Source: UBA1206 sp045600105 (GTDB lineage Bacteria; Bacillota; Clostridia; Oscillospirales; CAG-382). From it: a DNA stretch of 63,526 bases. Every line of letters begins with the position of its first letter. Position 1 is the stretch's first letter. Below, one piece after another: positions 7,618 to 15,925 of the stretch. Under the pieces are notes generated by a model, which was given only the letters and a program-made list of their open reading frames with translations, searched no databases and was not told the origin of the DNA. The DNA lies in NCBI GenBank assembly GCA_045600105.1, contig JAZRXG010000022.1, positions 1 to 63,526 of the forward strand, written 5' to 3'. Both the position numbers and the translations under genes were made by a program.

Positions 7618-10107
7618 ATGAGCAGAATGATAGTTTTTGACGGAAACAGCATACTGAACAGAGCGTTTTACGGCGTCCGTCCTCTGAACACGAAGGACGG
7701 CTTCCCAACCAACGCGCTTTTCGGCTTTGTGAGCATCATCCGCAAAAACATGGCAGACGGCTTCACTCACGCGGCGATCGCGTTCGACCTGCCCGGGAAG
7801 ACGTTCCGCCACCTCAGATGCGACACCTACAAGGCGACGCGCAAAGGCATGCCCGAAGACCTCGCGAAGCAGCTCCCCGTCGCAAAGCAGATCGCGTCTG
7901 CAATGGGGCTTTGCGTGATCGAAAAAGCAGGCTACGAGGCGGACGACATCCTCGGCACGCTCAGCCGTATTTCCGCCGAAAACGGCTGTGACTGCGTCAT
8001 CGTCACGGGCGACCGCGACAGCTATCAGCTCGTGAACGACAAAGTCACCGTGTGGCTTGCCGCGACGAACGAAACGAGGATAATGGACGCAGCCGCCATA
8101 AACGCGCTTTACGGTCTTACGCCGCCCCGTCTCATCGACCTCAAGGCGATAATGGGAGACTCGTCCGACAACATCAAGGGCGTCCCCGGTATCGGCGAAA
8201 AGGGCGCGCTCACGCTCATGCACGACTACGGCAGCCTTGACAATATTTACGAACACATCGGTGAAATAAAAGGCGCGACGCAGACCAAGCTGATAAACGG
8301 CAAAGACGACGCGTATATGTCGCGTTTCCTTGCCGAGATAGTCAAAAACGTGCCGATAAGCAATAAACTTGACGATTATCGGCTCAAAGACCGCGACGAC
8401 GGGACTCTTTACGACCTTTTCACGCGGCTTGAGTTCGGCAATATGATATCATCCCTTTCGGTCGAAAAGCCCGCGGTCAAAGCGGAATCGACCGAGGAAC
8501 AAAAAACGGACGCTTCTTTCATCGCGTCGCTCGACGCCGAAAAATTATACGTCTGCGCCGAGGGAGACAGGCTTTCGGTATTCGACGGCAAGAATCTGTA
8601 TTCCTGCCCGCTCGACGGCGACGCCGTGAAAATATTCGGCTCCGTCAAAAACGTCGTTTTCTGGTCGTGCAAGGAAATAATACGCTTCTGTCTCGAAAAC
8701 GGAGGCGACGTGAGCTGCGCTTACGACGACGTGTCGCTCATGGCGTACCTCGTCTCTCCCGCCGAATCGGGACTGACGCCCGAAAAGACGGTGCAGAGCT
8801 ATCTTGAAATAAGCTCGTTCGACCATCTCGCGCCTCTCCTCCCGAAGCTTGAGGAAAAGCTTCTGCCCATCCTTAGTGAAACAAAAAGCGATTATTTATA
8901 TAAGGAAGTCGAGCTTCCGCTCGCCCATCTGCTCGCCGGGATCGAAAATACGGGATTCATGGTAGACACCGACGGGCTTGCGTATTACGGCAGCGAGCTG
9001 AAAGCGCGAATGGATGACGCCGAAAAAGGCATTTACGCCTTTGCCGGACACGAGTTCAACGTAAATTCTCCGAAGCAGCTCGGGACGGTACTGTTCGAGG
9101 AGCTCAAGCTGCCGCATTACAAAAAGACGCAGAGCGGATACTCGACCAACGCCGAAGTGCTTGAAAAATTAGCCCCTTATCATCCGATGATCGACCTCAT
9201 ACTCTATTACCGCAAGATGGCGAAGCTCAAATCGACCTACTGCGACGGTCTGCTCGAAGCCGTATCGTCCGACGGACGCGTACACACCACGTTCAGACAG
9301 ACCCTCACGAAGACCGGCAGGCTCTCGTCGACCGAGCCGAATCTGCAGAACATCCCCGTAAGGACCGAGGAAGGCAGACTGCTTCGCAGGTTCTTCACCG
9401 CAAAGGAAGGATACGTCCTGATCGACGCCGACTATTCGCAGATCGAGCTCCGTGTCCTTTCGCACGTGTCGGGCGACGAAACGATGATGAACGCTTTCAG
9501 AACGGGCAAGGACATACACGCGTCGACCGCCGCCAAGGTGTTCCGCGTCAATGAAAGCGACGTCACGCCCGAAATGAGAAAGCAGGCGAAGGCGGTCAAC
9601 TTCGGCATCGTTTACGGCATAAGCGACTATTCGCTGTCGCAGGACATCGGGCTGACCCGAAAGCAGGCGGCGGAATATATAAAGAACTATCTCGACACCT
9701 ACCCCGATGTTCGCGACTATCTCGAGGACGTCAAGAAGACGGCAAAGGAAGACGGCTACGTCACGACGATATTCGGCAGACGCCGCTATATCCCCGAGCT
9801 CAGGTCGTCCAAGAAGACCATGGCCGCTTTCGGCGAACGCGTGGCGATGAACACGCCCATTCAGGGCAGCGCCGCCGATATAATCAAGATCGCGATGCTC
9901 AAAGCCGACGAGGCGCTGAAGGCAAAAGGACTCGACGCACGCATCATCCTGCAGGTACACGACGAGCTCATCGTCGAAGCGGCGGAAGACTGTGCGAGTG
10001 ACGCCGAAAAGGTGCTTGTCGAAGCCATGCAGAACGCGGTATCGCTTTCGGTGCCTCTCACGGCGGACAGCGGTATCGGGTCGAACTGGCTCGACGCGAA
10101 AGACTGA
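7618..10107 (+). CDS. polA: DNA polymerase I
   Basis: About 829 residues. Order: 5'-3' exonuclease (FDGNSILNRAFYGV at the N-terminus, acidic ADDILGTL and VTGDRDSYQL motifs), a 3'-5' exonuclease-like fold lacking the usual DxE metal ligands so probably without proofreading, as in Bacillus, and the polymerase domain with motif A DADYSQIELR, motif B RKQAKAVNFGIVYGIS and motif C QVHDELIVEA. Fills gaps after Okazaki primer removal and in excision repair. Start: ATG 7618 is preferred because the promoter puts the transcript start at about 7591; a MIVFDGNS start at 7627 is also possible. rsmI follows 18 nt later. Confidence 0.97.
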   Translation: MSRMIVFDGNSILNRAFYGVRPLNTKDGFPTNALFGFVSIIRKNMADGFTHAAIAFDLPGKTFRHLRCDTYKATRKGMPEDLAKQLPVAKQIASAMGLCVIEKAGYEADDILGTLSRISAENGCDCVIVTGDRDSYQLVNDKVTVWLAATNETRIMDAAAINALYGLTPPRLIDLKAIMGDSSDNIKGVPGIGEKGALTLMHDYGSLDNIYEHIGEIKGATQTKLINGKDDAYMSRFLAEIVKNVPISNKLDDYRLKDRDDGTLYDLFTRLEFGNMISSLSVEKPAVKAESTEEQKTDASFIASLDAEKLYVCAEGDRLSVFDGKNLYSCPLDGDAVKIFGSVKNVVFWSCKEIIRFCLENGGDVSCAYDDVSLMAYLVSPAESGLTPEKTVQSYLEISSFDHLAPLLPKLEEKLLPILSETKSDYLYKEVELPLAHLLAGIENTGFMVDTDGLAYYGSELKARMDDAEKGIYAFAGHEFNVNSPKQLGTVLFEELKLPHYKKTQSGYSTNAEVLEKLAPYHPMIDLILYYRKMAKLKSTYCDGLLEAVSSDGRVHTTFRQTLTKTGRLSSTEPNLQNIPVRTEEGRLLRRFFTAKEGYVLIDADYSQIELRVLSHVSGDETMMNAFRTGKDIHASTAAKVFRVNESDVTPEMRKQAKAVNFGIVYGISDYSLSQDIGLTRKQAAEYIKNYLDTYPDVRDYLEDVKKTAKEDGYVTTIFGRRRYIPELRSSKKTMAAFGERVAMNTPIQGSAADIIKIAMLKADEALKAKGLDARIILQVHDELIVEAAEDCASDAEKVLVEAMQNAVSLSVPLTADSGIGSNWLDAKD

Positions 10108-10125
10108 AAACGCGAGGTATAATAT

Positions 10126-10956
10126 ATGAGCATACTGTACGTCGTTCCCACGCCGATAGGCAATATGTCGGACGTGTCGGAGCGTATGAGAAGCACGCTT
10201 GAGGAAGTCGACTTCGTAGCAGCCGAGGACACGCGCGTCGGCGGAAAGCTGCTGACGCTGCTCGGCATCAAAAAATCGCTTCTTCCCTATCACGAGCACA
10301 ACAAAAAGCAATGCGGAGAGGAAATACTCTCGCGCCTTAAAGACGGCAAGACCTGCGCCCTCATAACCGACGCGGGGACTCCCGCCGTATCCGATCCCGG
10401 CGAGGATCTTGTGCGGCTCTGCCACGAAAACGGCGTGACCGTCGTGCCCATCGCGGGACCGTGCGCCGCCGTGACGGCGATATCGGCGTCGGGCATACCG
10501 TGCAGACGCTTCTGCTTCGAAGGCTTTCTGCCCGAAAACAAAAACGAACGCGCGTCCTATCTCGCGTCGCTCGCCAAAGAAGTGAGATGTATGGTCTTCT
10601 ATTCGCCGCCTCACGACCTCAAAAAAATACTCGCCTGCCTGCTTGAAGCGTTCGGCGACAGACGCGCCGCGCTTTGCAAGGAGCTGACCAAGATAAACGA
10701 AAAGATAACCTATTCCACGCTTTCGGCTCTCTCCGCCGAAGCGGACGCCGCGCAGAGCATCAAGGGCGAATACGTCATCGTCGTCGAAGGCTACGTCGCG
10801 ACCGAAAGCGATATGTTCTGGCACGATATGACGGTGGAAGAACACGTAGAGCACTATATTTCGCTCGGACTTTCCAAAATGGACGCCATGAAAGCCGTCT
10901 CCTCCGACAGAGGCGTCGGCAAAGGCGAGATTTACAAAATAATAAACACAAAATGA
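10126..10956 (+). CDS. rsmI: 16S rRNA (cytidine-1402-2'-O)-methyltransferase
   Basis: 276 residues, usual size. N-terminal VVPTPIGNMSDVSERM, EDTRVGG, ITDAGTPAVSDPG and VPIAGPCAAVTA are the tetrapyrrole-methylase-fold motifs of RsmI, which binds SAM and methylates the ribose of C1402 in the ribosomal P site. The GAGG site upstream fits ATG 10126. It sits between polA and a lipoprotein gene on the same strand with gaps of 18 and 10 bp, so the three are probably cotranscribed. Confidence 0.96.
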   Translation: MSILYVVPTPIGNMSDVSERMRSTLEEVDFVAAEDTRVGGKLLTLLGIKKSLLPYHEHNKKQCGEEILSRLKDGKTCALITDAGTPAVSDPGEDLVRLCHENGVTVVPIAGPCAAVTAISASGIPCRRFCFEGFLPENKNERASYLASLAKEVRCMVFYSPPHDLKKILACLLEAFGDRRAALCKELTKINEKITYSTLSALSAEADAAQSIKGEYVIVVEGYVATESDMFWHDMTVEEHVEHYISLGLSKMDAMKAVSSDRGVGKGEIYKIINTK

Positions 10957-10966
10957 CGGTGACATC

Positions 10967-12892
10967 ATGAAAAAAAAGACATTCATCAGCCTTATCCTCG
11001 TTTTTTCACTTCTCGTTTCCCTGCTCGTTTCCTGCGGAGACGCTGAAAATGAAGAAAGCTCCGCCGAAGTAAGCGCCGACCCTTTCAAAGACCACACCGT
11101 GACGGGTGTCGTCGGCGACGCAGACGGCAACGGATACGCCGAGAAAAACGACCTTGACCTTATTTCGAAGCATATAAAAGGCGAGCTCACCATCCCCGAC
11201 GATCTGCTTGACGCCGCCGACGTTGACGGAAACGGAGTGATCGACGACGCCGACGTTTCGTTCCTTCAGGATTACATCGACAGAAAGACCATGCGTCTTC
11301 CCAAGGGCTGCGCTCACGAGGAAGGCAAAAAGACGCGTGACGAAAACGGGAACGTCGTCATCAGCTGCCCGACGTGCGGGCTGGTGACAAGCGCCGACAT
11401 TCCTACCGGCGTCAAGGTGGCGTACATCCCCATCGACGACCGCCCCGTCAACCTCGAAAGAGTGCAGTATCTTGCCGCGTCCGTGGGCATCGATCTTCTG
11501 ATGCCCGAACGCGACCTTTACCGTACCTGCCTTGACAATATGTCCAAGAACAAGAACGGCACGACCTACGGCGACAGAGAAAAGCTGCTCGAGTGGGTCA
11601 AAAACGCCGACGAAGAATGCGACTATTTCATCATTTCCCTCGACCAGATGCTTTCGGGCGGACTTGTCAGCTCGCGCTGGCTCGACAACACCGACCTTAC
11701 GTTCGAATACGAGATCGCCGACGAAATAATCAAACTTTGCGAAAACAACACCGTGGTGCTCTTTGACACCGTGATGCGCCTTGCCTCCACCATAAATTAC
11801 ATGGGCTACGATTACGATGAGTATACCAAGCTCCGCGAATACGGAAGAGCCGGCAGAAAAGTGATAGACGCTAAAGACCTCACTATCGAAAACATCATCG
11901 CCGGTTACAGATATGACGAAAACGGAAAAGAAATATCCACCGAGCTTCCCGACGAAGCCATCACCAAATACCTCGCGTCGCGCCGACGCAAGATAGTGCT
12001 TGCCGACTACATACTCAAGAACGCCGGCGACGACATCAACTTCATTTATTACGGCGTCGACGATTCAACACCTAAAACCACCGTTCAGACCAACGAGATA
12101 AACTATATCAAGGGGCTTATCGGAGACAGAGGCGTGCTCTCGGCAGCCTGCGATGAACTCGGGCTCTGCTGCCTCACCCGTGTCGTAGGACTGATATACG
12201 GCAGCGTCGGCGTCAATGTAGAATACTTCGGACCCGGCAAAGACAGAGCGGCGGATGAATGGGATATAAGCACTCTTGCCGACAATATAGAAACGCACCT
12301 CGTATGTTTCGGCGTTGAAGACAGCAAGGAAAGCGAAAACGCGCTTGACATACTCGTGCTCACGCGTGAGTGCGATTCGACCGACAGAAAGAACCTGCTC
12401 GACAGAGTCAACGCCAACATCGGGAACAATATCCCCACCACCGTCGTGAACGTATCGGGCGACGCGCAGACGTTCGGCTCGCTCCTCGTCAACGAATGCG
12501 ACGACATTTGCCAGCTTCTCGGATATTCGAGCTGGAACAGCGCGGGCAACGCGATGGGCATATCGATGTCCCTCGGCATTGCGAGATACGCGTATCTGAA
12601 CGCGGTCGGCGTTTCGTCGGAAGACGCGAACGAAGGCTTCCTCAAATCGATGACCTTCGCCTACGCCAAGGACATCAGCTACAAGGGCTTCCACACTTAC
12701 ATCGACGGATGGCTCACGGGTGACTATCAGTGCTCCGTAAAGCAGATACTCGCAAAGCTCAACGAAGGCAAGATAGTGACCTCCGTGCTTCCCTACACCG
12801 CCGAAGAACACGTCCAGATAGCGGTCGCCGGCGCACGTTATCCGTGGGACAGAGAATTCGAAGCGACGTTCACGATAAGAATTAAGAAATAA
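10967..12892 (+). CDS. DUF4127-family lipoprotein with an N-terminal dockerin-like pair
   Basis: 641 residues. Signal peptide with lipobox LVSC (Cys ~23), then two dockerin-type Ca-binding segments, GDADGNGYAEKNDLDLI (~50) and ADVDGNGVIDDADVSFLQ (~85), a short SCPTCG knuckle (~125), and a large domain from ~140 beginning VAYIPIDDRPVNLERVQYL, the hallmark of DUF4127. Predicted to be anchored outside the membrane. The DUF4127 function is unknown to me; the YxPxDDRPVN and late-domain acidic residues suggest a hydrolase-like fold but this is weak. A dockerin on a lipid-anchored protein could dock cohesin partners at the cell surface, or may simply be a calcium-binding spacer. Confidence 0.85.
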   Translation: MKKKTFISLILVFSLLVSLLVSCGDAENEESSAEVSADPFKDHTVTGVVGDADGNGYAEKNDLDLISKHIKGELTIPDDLLDAADVDGNGVIDDADVSFLQDYIDRKTMRLPKGCAHEEGKKTRDENGNVVISCPTCGLVTSADIPTGVKVAYIPIDDRPVNLERVQYLAASVGIDLLMPERDLYRTCLDNMSKNKNGTTYGDREKLLEWVKNADEECDYFIISLDQMLSGGLVSSRWLDNTDLTFEYEIADEIIKLCENNTVVLFDTVMRLASTINYMGYDYDEYTKLREYGRAGRKVIDAKDLTIENIIAGYRYDENGKEISTELPDEAITKYLASRRRKIVLADYILKNAGDDINFIYYGVDDSTPKTTVQTNEINYIKGLIGDRGVLSAACDELGLCCLTRVVGLIYGSVGVNVEYFGPGKDRAADEWDISTLADNIETHLVCFGVEDSKESENALDILVLTRECDSTDRKNLLDRVNANIGNNIPTTVVNVSGDAQTFGSLLVNECDDICQLLGYSSWNSAGNAMGISMSLGIARYAYLNAVGVSSEDANEGFLKSMTFAYAKDISYKGFHTYIDGWLTGDYQCSVKQILAKLNEGKIVTSVLPYTAEEHVQIAVAGARYPWDREFEATFTIRIKK

Positions 12893-12906
12893 GCAAACAA
12901 CGCAAG

Positions 12907-12947
12907 AAAAAGGCACTTGTTTGAATCCATCAAACAAGTGCCTTTTT
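12907..12947. terminator. bidirectional terminator between the DUF4127 and YidD-like genes
   Basis: 18-bp perfect stem (12907-12924 with 12930-12947), 5-nt loop, A-run on one side and T-run on the other, so it can serve both convergent genes. Confidence 0.92.
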
Positions 12948-12956
12948 ATTTCAGGT

Positions 12957-13367
12957 TCAAGGTAAATCGATCTTCATTTCGCCGTCACACGTTACGCGCA
13001 GTCTGCGGATTATTTTGTAAATCGCAACAGGCAAAAGGTATTTTTTCAGCACGGCAATTGCGTATTCCGAGCACGACGGCATACACTTACAGTATCTCCG
13101 CAGTTTTTCGGAAGCGTAATGCTGATAACACATAATGGCCTTGATAAGCAAAATGCGAAGCAGGATAAGCTCGGATATCAGGCAAAACGGCACCAAAAAC
13201 GCCGACGAATGAAGCACGCCGGAAAACTTCGTTATTAAAAACATCACAAACGGAAAAACGATCATCAGCAAAGCCATTCCGATAGGTGCGGCATATGTTG
13301 TTTTCGGCCTTTCCAGTTCTCTGTTTACATATTCTTCAACAGTCATAGCTGCGGACAAAGCCTGCAA
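12957..13367 (-). CDS. YidD-like membrane protein with extra N-terminal transmembrane segments
   Basis: Up to 136 residues. The C-terminal ~65 residues match YidD, the small factor that helps YidC insertion (AIMCYQHYASEKL, CKCMPSCSEYAIAVLKKY, IIRRLRVTCDG). Residues ~25-75 form two hydrophobic helices that normal ~70-90 residue YidD proteins lack. The canonical yidD is next to rnpA/rpmH/yidC, not here, so this is probably an accessory paralogue. No strong ribosome binding site precedes ATG 13367 or ATG 13346, so the start is uncertain; coupling to the upstream gene (stop 12 nt before) is likely. Base composition is lower in GC than in neighbouring core genes, which hints at acquisition. Confidence 0.7.
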   Translation of the reverse strand: MQALSAAMTVEEYVNRELERPKTTYAAPIGMALLMIVFPFVMFLITKFSGVLHSSAFLVPFCLISELILLRILLIKAIMCYQHYASEKLRRYCKCMPSCSEYAIAVLKKYLLPVAIYKIIRRLRVTCDGEMKIDLP

Positions 13368-13379
13368 ATCGTTTTTGTC

Positions 13380-14018
13380 TTATTTTTTAACAAACAGCAC
13401 TTTTTTTCCGAGAAATTCGACTTGGTTGTCGAGTAAGTTTGCGGAGATGCCAAGCGCGGTAAGAAGAGCGCCGTTATCATTTGCGCCTTTATTATAATTC
13501 TTTTTTAATTTTCTCAAACCGACAACATCGGGCTTGTATCCTTCCGGACAGAAATTGTCATCGTAATGTTCGTCTTTCTTTCCGTCAGAAGTGAGCCATC
13601 CCGCTATTTCAGGGATATAGCCGCTCGGGCATTCTTTCAAAGCTTTGACATCTGTTTTATACATTGCGTCGATCCCGAAAAGGTCTATGGTCTTTACTTT
13701 CAGAATTCCTTCCGTATTGTTTGTAAATTGGATTTTGAGATTCGTCGTGTATTCGAATATTTCATCATTCGAAGTACGATCCTTGCGGGTAAATACATTC
13801 ACTCCGCAAACTTCATGCGACGCAACGTCTTCCGGATAAACCGTAACGTCGTAATCGTTCGCAATCCAGAAAACTGCTTTTCCGTTTATAAGGCATACCT
13901 CTTTTGAACCTGTTTTCAGACTCGTATTCACGCTTCCTTCAATGTAACCGTATTTGGCCGCAACGTTTTCTCTTTTGATTCCCTGAAGACATCCCAGTTT
14001 CTTTTCACTTGTTTCCAT
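13380..14018 (-). CDS. hypothetical protein, unrecognised
   Basis: 212 residues, soluble, no signal peptide or membrane segment. I do not recognise a family. Visible features: an N-terminal beta-rich part (GKAVFWIANDYDVTVYPED), a middle part resembling a PH/bacterial short-domain strand pattern (YTTNLKIQFTNNTEGILKVKTIDLF), and two similar short motifs CPSGYIPEIAGW and CPEGYKPDVVGL, about 40 residues apart, that look like a duplicated Cys-Pro-x-Gly-Tyr element. AAAGGA precedes ATG 14018. It has a perfect promoter (14068-14096) overlapped by a putative operator of the divergent XRE gene, and is followed by the YidD-like gene. Composition differs from core genes. Confidence 0.75.
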   Translation of the reverse strand: METSEKKLGCLQGIKRENVAAKYGYIEGSVNTSLKTGSKEVCLINGKAVFWIANDYDVTVYPEDVASHEVCGVNVFTRKDRTSNDEIFEYTTNLKIQFTNNTEGILKVKTIDLFGIDAMYKTDVKALKECPSGYIPEIAGWLTSDGKKDEHYDDNFCPEGYKPDVVGLRKLKKNYNKGANDNGALLTALGISANLLDNQVEFLGKKVLFVKK

Positions 14019-14067
14019 TGTTTTTTCCTTTCGTGTTAGTTTAATAATTTATTTCTTCTTTTTTTGC

Positions 14068-14096
14068 AGTATACCATATGTTTTACCGCTTGTCAA
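14068..14096 (-). promoter_or_regulatory. promoter of the hypothetical/YidD-like pair
   Basis: Minus strand TTGACA (14096-14091), 17-nt spacer, TATACT (14073-14068). The -35 box touches the first of two operator-like repeats. Confidence 0.9.
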
Positions 14097-14132
14097 CCCT
14101 TTTGGGGTAACTTTTTAACTCATTTGAGGTTA
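14095..14132. promoter_or_regulatory. twin operator-like imperfect palindromes, probable XRE binding sites
   Basis: AACCCTTTTGGGGTAA (14095-14110) and AACTCATTTGAGGTTA (14117-14132) match at 12 of 16 positions and are each internally dyad-symmetric. Their starts are 22 bp apart, two helical turns. They sit between divergent genes, one overlapping the minus-strand -35 box. Confidence 0.65.
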
Positions 14133-14165
14133 TCATATTCATATAAACGTTACGGAAGGTGTTAT

Positions 14166-14408
14166 ATGAAAATAGGAGAAGCGGTAAGAATAAGAATAAC
14201 AGGGCTTTGCAGACAGCACGGTATAACGATAAATAAGCTTTCGACGATAAGCGGTATCACGCAGTCGACGCTTAACAACATCATAAGCGGCAGAAACAAC
14301 AGTACCACGGTTTCCACCGTGCAGAAGATCTGCAACGGGCTCAACATCACAATAAATGATTTCTTTGACGATGATATCTTCAAAGATCTCGAACAAGAAA
14401 TAGAATAG
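14166..14408 (+). CDS. XRE-family helix-turn-helix regulator
   Basis: 80 residues, essentially a bare Cro/CI-type DNA-binding domain: the recognition helix region GITQSTLNNIISGRNN (~35-50) followed by TVQKICNGLNITINDFFDDD. ATG 14166 follows GGAAGG at proper spacing. Divergent from the hypothetical/YidD-like pair, with two operator-like repeats between them, so it most likely represses that pair and perhaps itself. What signal relieves it is not visible; no sensor domain is present. Confidence 0.9.
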   Translation: MKIGEAVRIRITGLCRQHGITINKLSTISGITQSTLNNIISGRNNSTTVSTVQKICNGLNITINDFFDDDIFKDLEQEIE

Positions 14409-14409
14409 C

Positions 14410-14438
14410 AAAAGCCGACGCATCAAGCGTCGGCTTTT
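14410..14438. terminator. bidirectional terminator between XRE regulator and SPFH gene
   Basis: 12-bp perfect stem AAAAGCCGACGC/GCGTCGGCTTTT (14410-14421 with 14427-14438), 5-nt loop. Confidence 0.9.
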
Positions 14439-14454
14439 ATTGTAAGTTTATCGG

Positions 14455-15417
14455 TTATTCGGCTTTTTCGAATCTTTCGCAGCAGGGGTCTTCGGCTGCG
14501 GGAACGGGGTCGGCTTCGCCCTGAAGGGTGTGGCTGCCGAGCTCGGTGGTCTCGGAGAAGACCACGTTCTTCTTGACCGCTTCGACCGCGTCGGTGGGGA
14601 TTATGAGCTTCGCGGCTTTGCCGTTTGCGAGCTGAACGAGCGCTTCGTACTTTTTGAGTTCGAGTACCGCTTCGTTGGGGCAGGCGTCACGGAGCGCTCT
14701 GAGACCGTCAGCCTCAGCCTGCTTCTGGAGCAGCAGCGCCTTGGCTTCGCCTTCCGCTCTCGCGATCCTTGCGTCTCTTTCGCCTTCGGCGGCGAGTATC
14801 ATTGCCTGCTTGTCGCCCTCGGCTCTCATGATTATGGCGTCCTTGTGACCCTGAGCCTGGAGCAGCGTTTCGCGGCGTTCGCGTTCGGCTTTCATTTCTT
14901 TTTCCATCGCCTCGCGGATCTCTTTGGGAGGCATGATGTTGCGTATCTCAACGCGGGTGACCTTGATGCCCCAAGGATCGGTGGCTTCGTCAAGGATTAT
15001 TCTCATCTTGCCGTTGATGGCGTCACGCGAAGTGAGCGATTCGTCGAAGGTCATTTCGCCGACGATGTTGCGGAGCGTGGTGGCGGTGAGGTTTGCGAGT
15101 GCCTGAACGGGGGTATTTGCGCCGTAGGTATAAAGCTTGGCGTCAAAAATGCGGTAGTAAACGACGGCGTCGATCTCCATCGTGACGTTGTCGCTCGTGA
15201 TAACGGGCTGAGGAGGTGTGTCGAGCACCTGCTCCTTGAGCGTTATGCGGGACGAAACTTTTTCGATTATGGGAAATTTGAGGTGGATGCCGGCTTCCCA
15301 GGTAGAATGGTACTTACCGAGGCGCTCGACTATTTCCTGATGCGCCTGCGGAACGATTCGGATACATCCGAGGATGATGAGCAGGACTACGCCCGCTGCG
15401 ATGTAGGGCCAATACAT
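14455..15417 (-). CDS. SPFH/band-7 (stomatin-like) membrane protein
   Basis: 320 residues. One N-terminal transmembrane helix (YIAAGVVLLIILGCIRIVP), an SPFH domain (~25-190, EIVERLGKYHSTWEAGIHLKFP, TPPQPVITSDNVTMEIDAVVYY), then a long charged, alanine-rich coiled coil (~185-265, KEIREAMEKEMKAERERRE). This is the QmcA/stomatin type that forms oligomeric membrane microdomain scaffolds. The usual partner, an NfeD protein, is not adjacent. AGGAGG precedes ATG 15417. Located 49 bp after ilvN, with three tandem 11-bp repeats in the gap; it may be read through from the ilvBN promoter. Confidence 0.93.
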   Translation of the reverse strand: MYWPYIAAGVVLLIILGCIRIVPQAHQEIVERLGKYHSTWEAGIHLKFPIIEKVSSRITLKEQVLDTPPQPVITSDNVTMEIDAVVYYRIFDAKLYTYGANTPVQALANLTATTLRNIVGEMTFDESLTSRDAINGKMRIILDEATDPWGIKVTRVEIRNIMPPKEIREAMEKEMKAERERRETLLQAQGHKDAIIMRAEGDKQAMILAAEGERDARIARAEGEAKALLLQKQAEADGLRALRDACPNEAVLELKKYEALVQLANGKAAKLIIPTDAVEAVKKNVVFSETTELGSHTLQGEADPVPAAEDPCCERFEKAE

Positions 15418-15429
15418 AATGATTCCTCC

Positions 15430-15462
15430 TGATTTTTATTTGATTTTTATTTGATTTTTATT
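15430..15462. repeat. three perfect tandem copies of an 11-bp unit
   Basis: TGATTTTTATT at 15430-15440, 15441-15451 and 15452-15462, then a partial copy TGATG. The period equals about one helical turn. It lies between ilvN and the SPFH gene. Confidence 0.95.
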
Positions 15463-15466
15463 GATG

Positions 15467-15925
15467 TCAGATAGCGGTGACGCCGGTACGCGCGACGTCG
15501 ATGCTGCCGAGGGCAGACGCGAGGACGCAGAAGCGCTCGAAATCGGATTTTTCGCCGCAGACCTCGCAGACGGTGTCGTTTTCAGATGCCGAAAGCACGC
15601 GGCAGTCGAACTGTTTTATGACGTCCGAGAGCTTCTCCGACGCGCAGCCTACGCGGATGAGGAAAAGTTCGCGGTATACGGACGTTTCTCTTTCGAGCTC
15701 CTTGACCGAAATGACGTCCTCGACCTTTTTGAGCTGGCTTTGTATCTGAACGAGGGTGTGCTCGTCGCCGATGCACTCTATCGTCATTCTCGATATTGCC
15801 GGGTCGAGCGTTTCGCCGACGGTGAGGCTCTTGATGTTGTAGCCGCGTCTGGCGAACAGCCCCGATATACGCGTCAGTACACCGAAATTATTATTGACGA
15901 GGACTGACAGAATATAACTTCTCAT
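15467..15925 (-). CDS. ilvN: acetolactate synthase, small regulatory subunit
   Basis: 152 residues with an N-terminal ACT domain (YILSVLVNNNFGVLTRISGLFARRGYNIKSLTVG), which binds valine and gives feedback inhibition, followed by the shorter C-terminal domain. Activates the IlvB catalytic subunit. ATG 15925 overlaps the ilvB stop codon by 4 bp (ATGA) and GGAGG lies inside the end of ilvB, so the two are translationally coupled in equal amounts. Confidence 0.95.
   Translation of the reverse strand: MRSYILSVLVNNNFGVLTRISGLFARRGYNIKSLTVGETLDPAISRMTIECIGDEHTLVQIQSQLKKVEDVISVKELERETSVYRELFLIRVGCASEKLSDVIKQFDCRVLSASENDTVCEVCGEKSDFERFCVLASALGSIDVARTGVTAI

Noticed and set aside
8052..8240. Many open frames antisense or out of frame to core genes, some over 300 codons (for example opposite polA, gltA and the acyl-CoA synthetase)
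   Set aside because: They lack ribosome sites, have arginine- or valine-rich nonsense composition and mirror real genes with high GC third positions.
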